Below are positions 35,930-44,408 of a DNA stretch of 64,000 bases, piece by piece. The position numbers and the translations under genes are program-made. The notes beneath the pieces were generated by a model. The model ran no database searches and had not been told where the DNA came from. It saw only the letters and a list, made by a program, of their open reading frames with translations. Positions within the stretch are counted from its first letter, which is position 1; each line of letters opens with the position of its first letter. Source of the stretch: Planctomycetaceae bacterium (GTDB taxonomy: Bacteria > Planctomycetota > Planctomycetia > Planctomycetales > Planctomycetaceae). Where the stretch lies: assembly GCA_018699955.1 (NCBI GenBank), contig JABISG010000123.1, positions 1-64,000 on the forward strand, given 5' to 3'.

Positions 35930-37090
35930 TCATCGGATCAACGTGCGCAAAGCATCGGTGAGTCGATCGACATCGGCGCGGCAATTGTACAAATGGCAGG
36001 AGACGCGCACAAATCGTCGTCGCTGCCAATGCACAATCGGCACCTCAATGCGAAACTGTTCCCATAGCGAATCCTGCAACGGATCACGGTGTCCCTCGCG
36101 GGGCTGCTCCTCGTTGCCCGTCGGGATCGGCAACGCGATCATTGAAGAGTACCAGTCGATACTGTCCGGCGCTGGAATGTCGCCCATGCCGAACGCCTCA
36201 TCGATCTGTAATCTCGCATATTCTGCCAACTGGTGAGTCGATTCCCGAAACTGATCGATCCCGGTCCTTTCCAGGAATTTGATGGCCGCAGGAACCGCGA
36301 GAAAGCCGGCCGGATCGCGCGTGCCGACCCAATTGAATTCGTCTTTCCAATTGGGAGCATTCCCACTGATGCTGCCGCCCCAACTCAGAATGGGCGGTTT
36401 CACAGTCGCCTGGCGTCGGCCGGCAACGTACAGGAACCCGGTTCCGAACGGTGCCGACAACCACTTGTGGCAACTGGCGACGTAATAGTCGCAATTGAGT
36501 TGGCGGATATTGAGCGGCGTCATTGCAATTGCATGCGGGCCATCAACGCAGACCTGCACTCCGCGTTGTCGCGCACCGTGGCAGATTTGTTTCACCGGCA
36601 AAGTGAGGGCCGTCGGTGATGTGACGTGACTGACGACGATCAGTTTTGTTTTGTCGGTCACGCCCTCCAGGAAATCGGCGGCCGTTTCATTTGCCGAAAC
36701 GAACGGTTGAGGCAATTTGCGAACAACCAATTGAGCGCCGGTCTGTTTGCAAACGCGACGCCAAATTCGCATCACAGCTCCGTATTCGTGATCGGTCACG
36801 AGCACTTCGTCGCCCGCTTTCAATTCAACGCTTGCCGCAACAATGTTCATGCCATATGTCGCGTTATCGACGAAGATCAAATCGTCAGCGTCAGCCCCGA
36901 CAAACGTCGCGAGAGATTCACGTGCTTCGGTGAGGGCCTCTTCCATCTGCCGCAGGAAGAAGTTCATTGGCTGGCGTTCGAGTTGATCCGTCCACGCTTG
37001 TCTCGCCTGTTCAACGACACATGGCGACGGCCCAAATGAGCCGTGATTGAGATATGTGACATCGTCCGCAATGGACCACGCGTCTCGCAT
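35930..37090 (-). CDS. Class V aminotransferase-fold PLP enzyme (isopenicillin N epimerase/cysteine desulfurase-like)
   Basis: A 386-residue fold-type I PLP enzyme. YLNHGSFGPSP is the usual N-terminal signature, DNATYGMNIVAASV and DGPHAIAMTPLNI give the cofactor-binding Asp, and the Schiff-base Lys lies in SCHKWLSAPFGTGFLYV. GTRDPAGFLAVPAAI is typical of the isopenicillin N epimerase-like group, most of which act on unknown amino acids. ATG 37090 has GAAGG eight bases upstream; ATG 37129 and 37141 would add 13 or 17 residues. It is downstream of the MATE gene on the same strand, 105 bp away. Confidence 0.85.
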   Translation of the reverse strand: MRDAWSIADDVTYLNHGSFGPSPCVVEQARQAWTDQLERQPMNFFLRQMEEALTEARESLATFVGADADDLIFVDNATYGMNIVAASVELKAGDEVLVTDHEYGAVMRIWRRVCKQTGAQLVVRKLPQPFVSANETAADFLEGVTDKTKLIVVSHVTSPTALTLPVKQICHGARQRGVQVCVDGPHAIAMTPLNIRQLNCDYYVASCHKWLSAPFGTGFLYVAGRRQATVKPPILSWGGSISGNAPNWKDEFNWVGTRDPAGFLAVPAAIKFLERTGIDQFRESTHQLAEYARLQIDEAFGMGDIPAPDSIDWYSSMIALPIPTGNEEQPREGHRDPLQDSLWEQFRIEVPIVHWQRRRFVRVSCHLYNCRADVDRLTDALRTLIR

Positions 37091-37195
37091 ACTATTGCCT
37101 TCAGGGTTCAGCGTGTCTGTGTTGCTCATATGTGAAGTCATCGACAATGAGATTCGTTGTAAAATGAGTTGAGTGATGCCCCTTATGAGTGGCCG

Positions 37196-38674
37196 CTACA
37201 CTGTCTCGATCGCCAGATCGGATCGTTCGTGTGTCTCGTTGGTTTCTATCACTTCAGTTTGTGTTGCTGAGTTGAATTCAATCACACGCATCGTCTTCCA
37301 TTGGCCGGATCGAAATCTCAGCATCATGCCGATGCCAAGCACGCAAATGTAAACGGTGCAGGCGGTCCAACTTCCGAGCAGATTGCCATCAAACCACTTC
37401 CAGCAAATCCACGTGGGGACGACCATCAGTAGCCAACCCGTTAACAGCGTGAAAATCAGTGGGAACCGCGTGTCGCCCGCTCCCCGGACGGCCATGCCGA
37501 AGACGATTGCCATTCCATCGAAAACGGAGAACGCCGCTAGAAATCGCAATAACACAATTGCCTGAGTATGCACGGCGGCAAATTCCTCCGGCGGCATTTT
37601 CCAGGTGAAGGGATACAGAATGACGTTGGGAAGAAACAGGTAAATCAACGCAAACGTTCCCATATAGGCAGCGGCGACTCCGGCTGCCAACCATGTAGTG
37701 CGAACGGCAATTTCGGGCCGGCCTTCGCCAATTCGCTTGGCGACGAGCGTCATCACCGCAGTCCCGCAGCCTGCCATCGGAATAAACGCCAGTGTGTTGA
37801 CATTGAAGGCGAGGTTGGTGGCGGCAAGCTGATGCATCCCTTGGCGGCCAACCAGAAAGATGAACGAGGAGAACGACGAAATATCGACGAAGAACTGAAA
37901 ACCGGTTGGCAGGCCGTATCGCAGCAAGCGGCCGAACAACTCGCGGTCGAACTGCCATCGTTGCCAGAACCGATACTCGACACGCTCGCAACGGCGCGTC
38001 ATCAGCGCGAAGAAGACGACTGTGGAGAGAACGTTTGCGATGACTGTTGCCAGCCCGGCACCGCGAATGCCCATTTCCGGAAATGGGCCAGTGCCGAAGA
38101 TGAGACAATAATCGAGTATGCCGTTGACCAGCACGACGAACATGTTCACACACATCACGGTCACCGTCTTGCCCCGTCCGCTGTAAAACGACGAGAGGAC
38201 GGCAGTCATGGTGATCGGGATCGCGCCGAGACAGAGGATGGAAAAGTACGATACTTCCAGTTGCTGCACGCGCGGCTCATGTCCGATCCAGCCGAAGAGG
38301 GTCTCGGCGAACGGGAGTGCAAACACAAACCCCGCGCCGGCGGCAAAAGAGAGATAAAGTCCCTGCCAAACTGCGGCCGCTGCACGGTCTTTTCGTTGCG
38401 CTCCTTCATACTGGGCCACAAACGTATTGACGTAGAGTGCCGTGCCAATGAAGACGCTGATGACCGTCCAATGCAATAAGCCGGCTGGTGTCGCGGCGGC
38501 CAATGCGGCCCCCGAAGGGTCTGACCATGTCAGAAACATGCGGTCGATAAACAGCATCAACGACAGAGAGCCTGAACTGAGAATCAGCGGCAAGGCAACA
38601 CGCCAGAATTCCGCGAAACTTCCCGCCGGAGGCGTGGATCGCTGTGTGGAATCGATTGTCGGGCGGTCTGGCAT
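37196..38674 (-). CDS. MATE-family multidrug/metabolite exporter
   Basis: A 492-residue protein with the twelve helices of Na+/H+-driven MATE transporters, in two related halves. FWRVALPLILSSGSLSLMLF then IDRMFLTW at the N-terminus, ISVFIGTALYVNTFVAQYEG, and GIRGAGLATVIANVLSTVVF are characteristic. ATG 38674 (MPDRPTIDS) is chosen over ATG 38716 because the extra 14 residues (IPRGAARGLP) are just a translation of the family A palindrome. The substrate is unknown; the aminotransferase follows and may share the transcript. Confidence 0.88.
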   Translation of the reverse strand: MPDRPTIDSTQRSTPPAGSFAEFWRVALPLILSSGSLSLMLFIDRMFLTWSDPSGAALAAATPAGLLHWTVISVFIGTALYVNTFVAQYEGAQRKDRAAAAVWQGLYLSFAAGAGFVFALPFAETLFGWIGHEPRVQQLEVSYFSILCLGAIPITMTAVLSSFYSGRGKTVTVMCVNMFVVLVNGILDYCLIFGTGPFPEMGIRGAGLATVIANVLSTVVFFALMTRRCERVEYRFWQRWQFDRELFGRLLRYGLPTGFQFFVDISSFSSFIFLVGRQGMHQLAATNLAFNVNTLAFIPMAGCGTAVMTLVAKRIGEGRPEIAVRTTWLAAGVAAAYMGTFALIYLFLPNVILYPFTWKMPPEEFAAVHTQAIVLLRFLAAFSVFDGMAIVFGMAVRGAGDTRFPLIFTLLTGWLLMVVPTWICWKWFDGNLLGSWTACTVYICVLGIGMMLRFRSGQWKTMRVIEFNSATQTEVIETNETHERSDLAIETV

Positions 38675-38680
38675 CGGAAG

Positions 38681-38702
38681 CCCACGGGCTGCGCCCCGTG
38701 GG
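38681..38702. repeat. Family A palindrome, copy 4
   Basis: CCCACGGGCTGCGCCCCGTGGG, one change from the perfect unit, ends the leader of the MATE gene just before its start codon. Confidence 0.85.
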
Positions 38703-38925
38703 ATCGAACGGGGCATCTGGGATATTATTTATCTGAGTCTCAAGTAGATGCGAATATTGGTGTAGCAGACACGATCGACGGCGTCGAGGTTCGCCGTCGG
38801 GAAATCGCGTTCCCTCAGCGATGTGTGGCGGGCTGCTTGCAGCAACTCTTCAGGCAGGGTAGGTTGCTTAGGAGCGGTGGCAGTATTTCAGGTATACGTA
38901 ATTCACTCAATTAGGAAACAACGAA

Positions 38926-40365
38926 ATGAGACGAATTCAATTGTTGGCCGGAGCGTGTGCGCTCTGTTTGATGGCACTGTCTTCCATCACACGGGCCGAC
39001 GTGAAGTTGCCCGTCGTCTTTGGCGACAACATGGTGTTGCAGCGAAACGAGGCGGTCCCCGTGTGGGGCTGGGACGATGCTGGGGCCGAAGTGACCGTGA
39101 CGCTCGGCAAATCAAAAGTCTCGGCCAAGGCAGACAAAACAGGCAAGTGGATGGTCAAACTGCCCGCGATGAAGGCAGGCGGACCGCACAAAATGACTGT
39201 GGCCGGCAGCAGCACCGTCAATGTGAAGAACATTCTGTTCGGTGAAGTCTGGCTGTGCTCCGGGCAATCGAATATGGAATGGCGGGTGCGTCAATCGACC
39301 AATGCGAAAGAAGAAATTGCGGCGGCCAAACATCCGAACATTCGGCACATCAAAATTCCGCATCGACCGTCGGACAAGGAAGAAACCGATGTTCCCTCGG
39401 ACGGCTGGCAAGTTTGCAGCCCACAAACAGTGGGCGAGTTCACGGGCGTTGGCTACTTCTTCGGTCGTCATCTACAGCAGGAACTCGACGTTCCCATCGG
39501 CCTGATTGGATCGAACTGGGGTGGAACGCGGATTGAACCGTGGACTCCGCCGGAAGGCTTCAAGCAGGTTCCCGCCTTGAAGGAAATTGCCGACAATCTC
39601 GACGATTTTCCGACCAAGAATGCCAAGGGCGTCATCAACCATCAGAGTTCGTTGGCGCTTTACAACGGCATGATCAGCCCACTGGTTCCGTATGCGATTC
39701 GTGGCGCGATCTGGTATCAGGGCGAGTCGAATCGCAAAGATGGACTGTTGTACGAGCAGAAGATGTTGGCGCTGATTAAGGGCTGGCGAACGATTTGGAA
39801 CAAGCCGGAATTGCCGTTTTACTTCGTGCAGATTGCGCCGTACCAGTACGGTAACGACGCACCGGGCGAGTTGCCCGTGTTGTGGGAAGCACAAACTAAC
39901 GTGCTGTCGCTGCCGCACACCGGAATGGCTGTCGTCACCGATGTTGGCAATTTGAAGAACATTCATCCGGCGAACAAGCAGGACGCCGGCAAGCGTCTGG
40001 CGTTGTGGGCCTTGGCGAAGGACTACGGCCAGAAGGAACTCGTCTATTCCGGGCCGTTGTACAAGGGGATGAAAACCGAAGGCAAGAAGATTCGCGTCTA
40101 CTTCGATCACGTCGGCAGCGGGTTGGCCGCGCGTGACGGGAAAGCGCTAGATTCGTTCACAATTGCCGGCCAGGATGGGAAGTTCTTCGAAGCGACGGCG
40201 ACGATTGACGAAAACACGATTGTCGTTTCCAGCCCGGATGTTTCCGAGCCGAAGGCCGTTCGCTTCGGTTGGCACAAGCTGGCCAATCCGAATCTGATGA
40301 ACAAGAACGGGTTGCCGGCATCACCCTTCCGCAGCGACAAACCGTCGCCGGTGAGCAGCGAATGA
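38926..40365 (+). CDS. Secreted sialate O-acetylesterase-like SGNH hydrolase
   Basis: A 479-residue exported carbohydrate esterase. A signal peptide (MRRIQLLAGACALCLMALSS) precedes an N-terminal beta domain (VFGDNMVLQRNEAVPVWGWD). The SGNH blocks follow: GEVWLCSGQSNMEWRV with the nucleophile Ser, GSNWGGTRIEPW, RGAIWYQGESNRKD, and VTDVGNLKNIHPANK with the catalytic Asp/His pair. Such enzymes deacetylate sialic acids or, more often in planctomycetes, other acetylated polysaccharides. AGGAAACAACGAA precedes the ATG. A clear terminator follows at 40386. Confidence 0.92.
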   Translation: MRRIQLLAGACALCLMALSSITRADVKLPVVFGDNMVLQRNEAVPVWGWDDAGAEVTVTLGKSKVSAKADKTGKWMVKLPAMKAGGPHKMTVAGSSTVNVKNILFGEVWLCSGQSNMEWRVRQSTNAKEEIAAAKHPNIRHIKIPHRPSDKEETDVPSDGWQVCSPQTVGEFTGVGYFFGRHLQQELDVPIGLIGSNWGGTRIEPWTPPEGFKQVPALKEIADNLDDFPTKNAKGVINHQSSLALYNGMISPLVPYAIRGAIWYQGESNRKDGLLYEQKMLALIKGWRTIWNKPELPFYFVQIAPYQYGNDAPGELPVLWEAQTNVLSLPHTGMAVVTDVGNLKNIHPANKQDAGKRLALWALAKDYGQKELVYSGPLYKGMKTEGKKIRVYFDHVGSGLAARDGKALDSFTIAGQDGKFFEATATIDENTIVVSSPDVSEPKAVRFGWHKLANPNLMNKNGLPASPFRSDKPSPVSSE

Positions 40366-40385
40366 CACGAACACCGTGAGCAATC

Positions 40386-40420
40386 GAAAACCCGGTTTCT
40401 TCAGGAAACCGGGTTTTTTT
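40386..40420 (+). terminator. Rho-independent terminator made from palindrome family B
   Basis: AAACCCGGTTTCT, loop TCA, GGAAACCGGG, then seven T residues, 20 bp after the esterase stop and 7 bp before the LRR-gene stop. It shares its sequence with the element inside the phosphotransferase gene at 9526-9558. Confidence 0.85.
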
Positions 40421-40426
40421 GCGCGA

Positions 40427-41329
40427 TCACGTGATGATCTGGCAATCGGGCAGGGCTGCGTGCAAGCGGTCTATTCCTACTTGCGTCACTCCGGTGTCGC
40501 GGAGATACAGTTGGACGAGACTCTTGAGACTTTCAAGATGCCCAAGACCTTCGTCGGTTATCTCGCCGCCAATCAGCCCAAGCTGTTCGAGGTGTTCCAG
40601 CTGGCCGATTGTTTTCAGACCGCTGTCGCTGATTTTGGTAGCCGTCAAGTAGAGAACTTCCAGCGTGGTGAGTGCCGTGAGACACTGAGTGCCGACGTCG
40701 GTAATTGCGGCTCCGTAAAGGTAGACATCCTTCAAGCTGGGAAACTCGCCGAGATGTTTCAGTCCTTCATCGGTAATACCGGCTCCCGTCAGGTCGAGAA
40801 ATTCCAAAAAGGGCAGCGATTTTAAGCTGCTGAGGCTGCCGTCGGCGACTGATGTTCCCGTCAGGTCGAGCCACTCCAGTTTCTGCAGCGAAGAAAGTCG
40901 ATCGATTCCCTTGTCGGTAATGGGGGTGCCAGTCAGATCGAGTACCTGAAGTTGACTGAGCCTGCAGAGGGTGTCGATTCCATCATCGGTCACCGCCGCA
41001 TTGACGAGGCCCAACTGTTCCAGTTTTGAGAGGCCTCGCAAATGTGCGAGACCGACGTCGGTGATCGCCGTGTAAGCGAGGTAGAGAACCTCCAACTCGC
41101 GCAGCGATACCAGATGACGCATGCCTTCGTCGTCGATTCCCGTCCGTGAGAGATCCAGCCAGGTCAGCCCGGTCAACCGACTGATATGATCTAACTCGGC
41201 TTCGCCGATGTTGCCTTCGCGGAGGACCGCACCGACCGCATTGCCGTTCGGGCCAACTTCGACCGTGGCGCCGTGCCGCTGTAAGGCGGCAATGTCGCTG
41301 CTGACCGCTGGTGAAGGCGTCTGGCTCAT
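40427..41329 (-). CDS. Leucine-rich repeat protein
   Basis: A 300-residue protein with about nine LRRs of ~24 residues, such as LTWLDLSRTGIDDEGMRHLV, LEVLYLAYTAITDVGLAHLR and LQVLDLTGTPITDKGIDRLS. The I-T-D-x-G-L signature is the cysteine-containing/RI-like type abundant in planctomycetes. No signal peptide is evident from ATG 41329 (MSQTPSPAV), so it is likely cytosolic and involved in protein binding; partners unknown. Longer starts at 41368 and 41422 add a Cys-containing stretch without clear support. Confidence 0.85.
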   Translation of the reverse strand: MSQTPSPAVSSDIAALQRHGATVEVGPNGNAVGAVLREGNIGEAELDHISRLTGLTWLDLSRTGIDDEGMRHLVSLRELEVLYLAYTAITDVGLAHLRGLSKLEQLGLVNAAVTDDGIDTLCRLSQLQVLDLTGTPITDKGIDRLSSLQKLEWLDLTGTSVADGSLSSLKSLPFLEFLDLTGAGITDEGLKHLGEFPSLKDVYLYGAAITDVGTQCLTALTTLEVLYLTATKISDSGLKTIGQLEHLEQLGLIGGEITDEGLGHLESLKSLVQLYLRDTGVTQVGIDRLHAALPDCQIIT

Positions 41330-41497
41330 CGCGAACTCCGGGCGAGCCGACTCAACACGAACCGACATGGATCGCAGGCAAGGGGGACAGAACCCCTTGC
41401 CATTTGATCCAGCGGTGCGCAAGAATTCTTATAACGAGCGTGCGCGTCGTTCACCGGCCATTCGTCGTCGGGTAATGTCTTTCGTAGTGTCAAGCTG

Positions 41498-42364
41498 TCA
41501 GCTTCCTGCATCGGCCTTGGCTTTCTCTTCCTGTGCCTGCGAGACTTTCGGGTTCGGCTCGACGTTGGCGTTCTCCAAACCCATCACCCAACGTACCGCA
41601 CCTTCGGTCGATTTGAGGAATGTCTTGTTGGTCCAGGTCTCATTTCGGTGACCGAGATTGTTGTAGAAAATACGTCCTTCACCCCATTCGCGAGCCCAGG
41701 CGATCGGCACGTGATACGGTTTCTTAATCTTTGTTTTGGCCATGTTGATGCTCATCAGCACATGCACGTTTTGGGGAACCCAGTTAACGTATTGGTAGAT
41801 TTCGTCCTGGATTTCAAATTCTGCGCCGAACGGCTGCATGGCGGGGTGTTTGGTGTCGTGAACGGAGACGGTCACTTTCGATCCCGAACCCCACGGGTGA
41901 CCGTTGAACGTGCCACCGATGATTTCCTGAAACCACTTGTGCTTCGGGTCTTTCGTACGGTAGGTATCGGTTGCCGAGTGAAAGCCGATGACGCCATGAC
42001 CTTTTTGTTTCAACCATCCGTTAACGAAGTATTCGCGGGCTTCGTCGGAAATGGGGAGTACGCCCGTGGTGTAAAGCATCACAATGTCGTACTTCTTCAA
42101 GTTCTCGACGGTGAAGTCGGCGGCGGCGTCCTGCGTGCTGTGTACTTCGAACAGGCCGGTCTGCTGGCCGAGTTGCTTCATTGCAATTTCTGCCGGCGCG
42201 AGATCGCGTCCGTTACGGTTGACCGAACCGTGCCGGAATCCCTTACTCTGAGTGAGAAACAGTACGCGGGCCTTCTTGTCCGGTTTTCCGGCTTCGGCAC
42301 GAAGAGATGGCAGGCAGAGGCCAAGGGCGGCCAACGAAACGATTATCATACGGCGCGTGTACAC
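41498..42364 (-). CDS. Secreted ThuA-domain protein
   Basis: A 288-residue protein with a signal peptide (MIIVSLAALGLCLPSLRAEA) and a ThuA (class I amidotransferase-like) domain: RVLFLTQSKGFRHGSVNRNG, KYDIVMLYTTGVLPISDEA, GHGVIGFHSATDTY and GRIFYNNLGHRNETW. In PVC bacteria this domain is common, secreted and often linked to sugar catabolism; its chemistry is not established. GTG 42364 is the likely start, with AAAGGA nine bases upstream; ATG 42349 is inside the signal peptide. Confidence 0.85.
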   Translation of the reverse strand: MYTRRMIIVSLAALGLCLPSLRAEAGKPDKKARVLFLTQSKGFRHGSVNRNGRDLAPAEIAMKQLGQQTGLFEVHSTQDAAADFTVENLKKYDIVMLYTTGVLPISDEAREYFVNGWLKQKGHGVIGFHSATDTYRTKDPKHKWFQEIIGGTFNGHPWGSGSKVTVSVHDTKHPAMQPFGAEFEIQDEIYQYVNWVPQNVHVLMSINMAKTKIKKPYHVPIAWAREWGEGRIFYNNLGHRNETWTNKTFLKSTEGAVRWVMGLENANVEPNPKVSQAQEEKAKADAGS

Positions 42365-42435
42365 GGGGCGTTCCTTTGAGAATGGGCAATAGAGGTTGAA
42401 TTGCGATGGTATTTCGACGGTTCACTAACCCCACT

Positions 42436-42465
42436 ATCATAAGCGCCGATGCACCCCGATTCCAA
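42436..42465 (-). promoter_or_regulatory. Candidate promoter for the ThuA gene
   Basis: On the minus strand, TTGGAA (42465-42460) and TATGAT (42441-42436) are 18 bp apart, about 70 bp before the GTG at 42364. Four and five of six bases match. Prediction only. Confidence 0.35.
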
Positions 42466-42508
42466 GCGCGTCAATTGAATCGTCCCAACTCAAGAAAGTT
42501 CGGATAGC

Positions 42509-43033
42509 ATGACAGATGGAAGTGAAAAGCAGATTTTGTTCGATGGCCGTTACATACGGCTGATTTCGGACGATGGTTGGGAATACGTGGAGCGACATGG
42601 TGCGACTGGGGCTGTTGCCATTGTGCCGGTGTTTGAAGATCGTCTCGTTTTGACGGAACAGTATCGCAAGCCTGTTGATTCGCGGGTGATCGACCTGCCG
42701 GCGGGACTCGCCGGCGATTTGTCAGGCGACCCGAGCGAAGCATTTGCGACCGCCGCCCAACGCGAGTTGATAGAGGAAACCGGCTTTCAGGCAGAAGAGT
42801 TGACTCACCTGACTGCGGGGCCGTCATCGGCCGGCCTCTCGACCGAAATTGTGACGATGTTTCTTGCGACCGGACTGTTGCGCGTTGGCCAGGGCGGCGG
42901 TGACGACAGCGAAGACATTGTGGTACACGAAGTCCCGCTGGCAACCATCGACGACTGGTTGAAAGAGAAATCGCAATCCGGATTCCAAATCGATCCCAAG
43001 ATCTATGTCGGGCTGTATTTCGTCCAACGATAG
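42509..43033 (+). CDS. Nudix hydrolase, ADP-ribose pyrophosphatase-like
   Basis: A 174-residue Nudix protein. VAIVPVFEDRLVLTEQYRKP then VIDLPAGLAG is the layout of NudF/ADP-ribose pyrophosphatases. The Nudix box is SEAFATAAQRELIEETGF: E-x7-R-E-L-x-E-E-T-G is intact, but the Gly that should sit six residues before the first Glu is displaced by two (GDLSGDPSE). Metal-binding Glu residues are present, so it should be active. It is preceded by a weak AAGAAAG and is divergent from ThuA. The substrate is inferred. Confidence 0.88.
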   Translation: MTDGSEKQILFDGRYIRLISDDGWEYVERHGATGAVAIVPVFEDRLVLTEQYRKPVDSRVIDLPAGLAGDLSGDPSEAFATAAQRELIEETGFQAEELTHLTAGPSSAGLSTEIVTMFLATGLLRVGQGGGDDSEDIVVHEVPLATIDDWLKEKSQSGFQIDPKIYVGLYFVQR

Positions 43034-43056
43034 ATCGGAATTGCGGTTCGCTTGGC

Positions 43057-44166
43057 TCACGCGTCGGCCACGTTCACAAAGACCTTCAACGCATCCGGCT
43101 CTTCGACCAGCAACCGCATCATCTCGGCGTAATTGTCGAGTCCTTCGACGGGATTCGTCAGCAAGCGTTCGACGACGCCGGGATAGGTTGCTTCACCCAA
43201 CGCCATGTCGGCAATGCCCATTTCAAAATGCCGACGGTTGGCGTTGACCGAACCGATCAGCATTTTATTCCCCAGCACCCAATGCAGATTCAGGTGGTCT
43301 GAGGGAACCTCAACGAGTTCTTTTCCGCCGGTAATGCTGGTCCACACCAGCACGCCGTTATGGCCCAGCACGTTCATTGCTTCGAAAGCCACGCCGCTGT
43401 TGCCGGTCGCCTCGACGATGATGTCGGGCTTGCCGACTTGTTCGGCAAGTTGTTCGAGCGATGTTTCCCGGGTGCTCACATAAGTGGCTTGCAAACCCTC
43501 GGCGATTTCCGCCTTCAGGCAGGGTTTCGCTTTGCGTGCCAGCGTATAGACTTCCAATCCCCGCAGACGCAGCACGAGGGTCGCCAACAGTCCGATTTGG
43601 CCGGCACCGAGGACAAATGCGCGGCGCGGTTCCCACACCTGCAGCCGTTTTTGCGCTTCAAACGCCTGATCAATCGCCTTGGCCGCGCAGCTCATCGGTT
43701 CAACAAGCACGTGCAGATGTTTCAGCCCCACCGGCACACGGACGACGAATTCGGCATCATCGACAAAATATTCGGTCAGGTACCCGTGCCGCAGATTGAT
43801 GCCTCGTTCGTAGTAAACTTCTTCGCTGGTAATGTCGGACCGGCCGATGCGGTCGTAAATCGACTGGCCGGGCCGCCGAACTGTGCAGGTGACGTAATCG
43901 TCCTTCTGCACGTGAGACACACTGGCTCCCACCGCGACCACCTGCCCAAACACTTCGTGTCCCAGCACCAGGAAGTCGTCACCGGGCGGGGCTGCGCCGT
44001 ATAGGGCGTCGTTGATTTCGCGGTCGGTCGCATCGACGCCCACCTTCAGCACCTTGATCAGCACGCCACGCCCGTCGGCGACGTCATCGACCGACGGGCT
44101 TGCGATCTCTCTCAAATGGACACTGCCCGGCGAACCGGGCTTAACTGCTATCGCTTTCATCGTCAT
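43057..44166 (-). CDS. Zinc-type MDR dehydrogenase, glucose 1-dehydrogenase-like
   Basis: A 369-residue medium-chain dehydrogenase close to archaeal glucose dehydrogenases. The N-terminal catalytic domain has [10 protein letters not shown] and the zinc His-Glu in [28 protein letters not shown] supplies the third ligand region. The Rossmann fold is [20 protein letters not shown]. The first ligand position is Asp (VDATD), not the usual Cys, as I recall for haloarchaeal glucose dehydrogenase. The Cys cluster of the structural zinc site is missing. C-terminal [20 protein letters not shown] is typical. ATG 44166 or 44160. Confidence 0.88.
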   Translation of the reverse strand: MTMKAIAVKPGSPGSVHLREIASPSVDDVADGRGVLIKVLKVGVDATDREINDALYGAAPPGDDFLVLGHEVFGQVVAVGASVSHVQKDDYVTCTVRRPGQSIYDRIGRSDITSEEVYYERGINLRHGYLTEYFVDDAEFVVRVPVGLKHLHVLVEPMSCAAKAIDQAFEAQKRLQVWEPRRAFVLGAGQIGLLATLVLRLRGLEVYTLARKAKPCLKAEIAEGLQATYVSTRETSLEQLAEQVGKPDIIVEATGNSGVAFEAMNVLGHNGVLVWTSITGGKELVEVPSDHLNLHWVLGNKMLIGSVNANRRHFEMGIADMALGEATYPGVVERLLTNPVEGLDNYAEMMRLLVEEPDALKVFVNVADA

Positions 44167-44408
44167 TTACACTTCGTTGAACGGCAAAGCCGCATGTTTC
44201 GGATCGAATGTCAAGCTGGAACAGGCACCATTGTAACTGGCGGCCAAAGCTGACGCGACGATAGTCGGATGAGCAGTGAAGCACAGTGGCAGATTAAGCG
44301 AGTGAAGGTGACATCGACCCGCATCCCGCGTGAGCCGCTGTCGAATTCCTCCCCCAGTTGGTAAGCTCGCAAGCCTGATAAGCAGTCACCCGATAAACCA
44401 GCAGGAGA

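Noticed and set aside
37090-37147. Longer N-terminus for the aminotransferase
   Set aside because: ATG 37090 has a GAAGG eight bases upstream and the shorter N-terminus fits the family; not fully excluded.
37568-38479. 303-codon open frame antisense to the MATE gene
   Set aside because: The MATE protein has clear family helices; this frame is full of charged residues with no motif.
38675-38716. N-terminal extension of the MATE protein
   Set aside because: The added residues are a translation of a family A palindrome, and MPDRPTIDS is a normal start.
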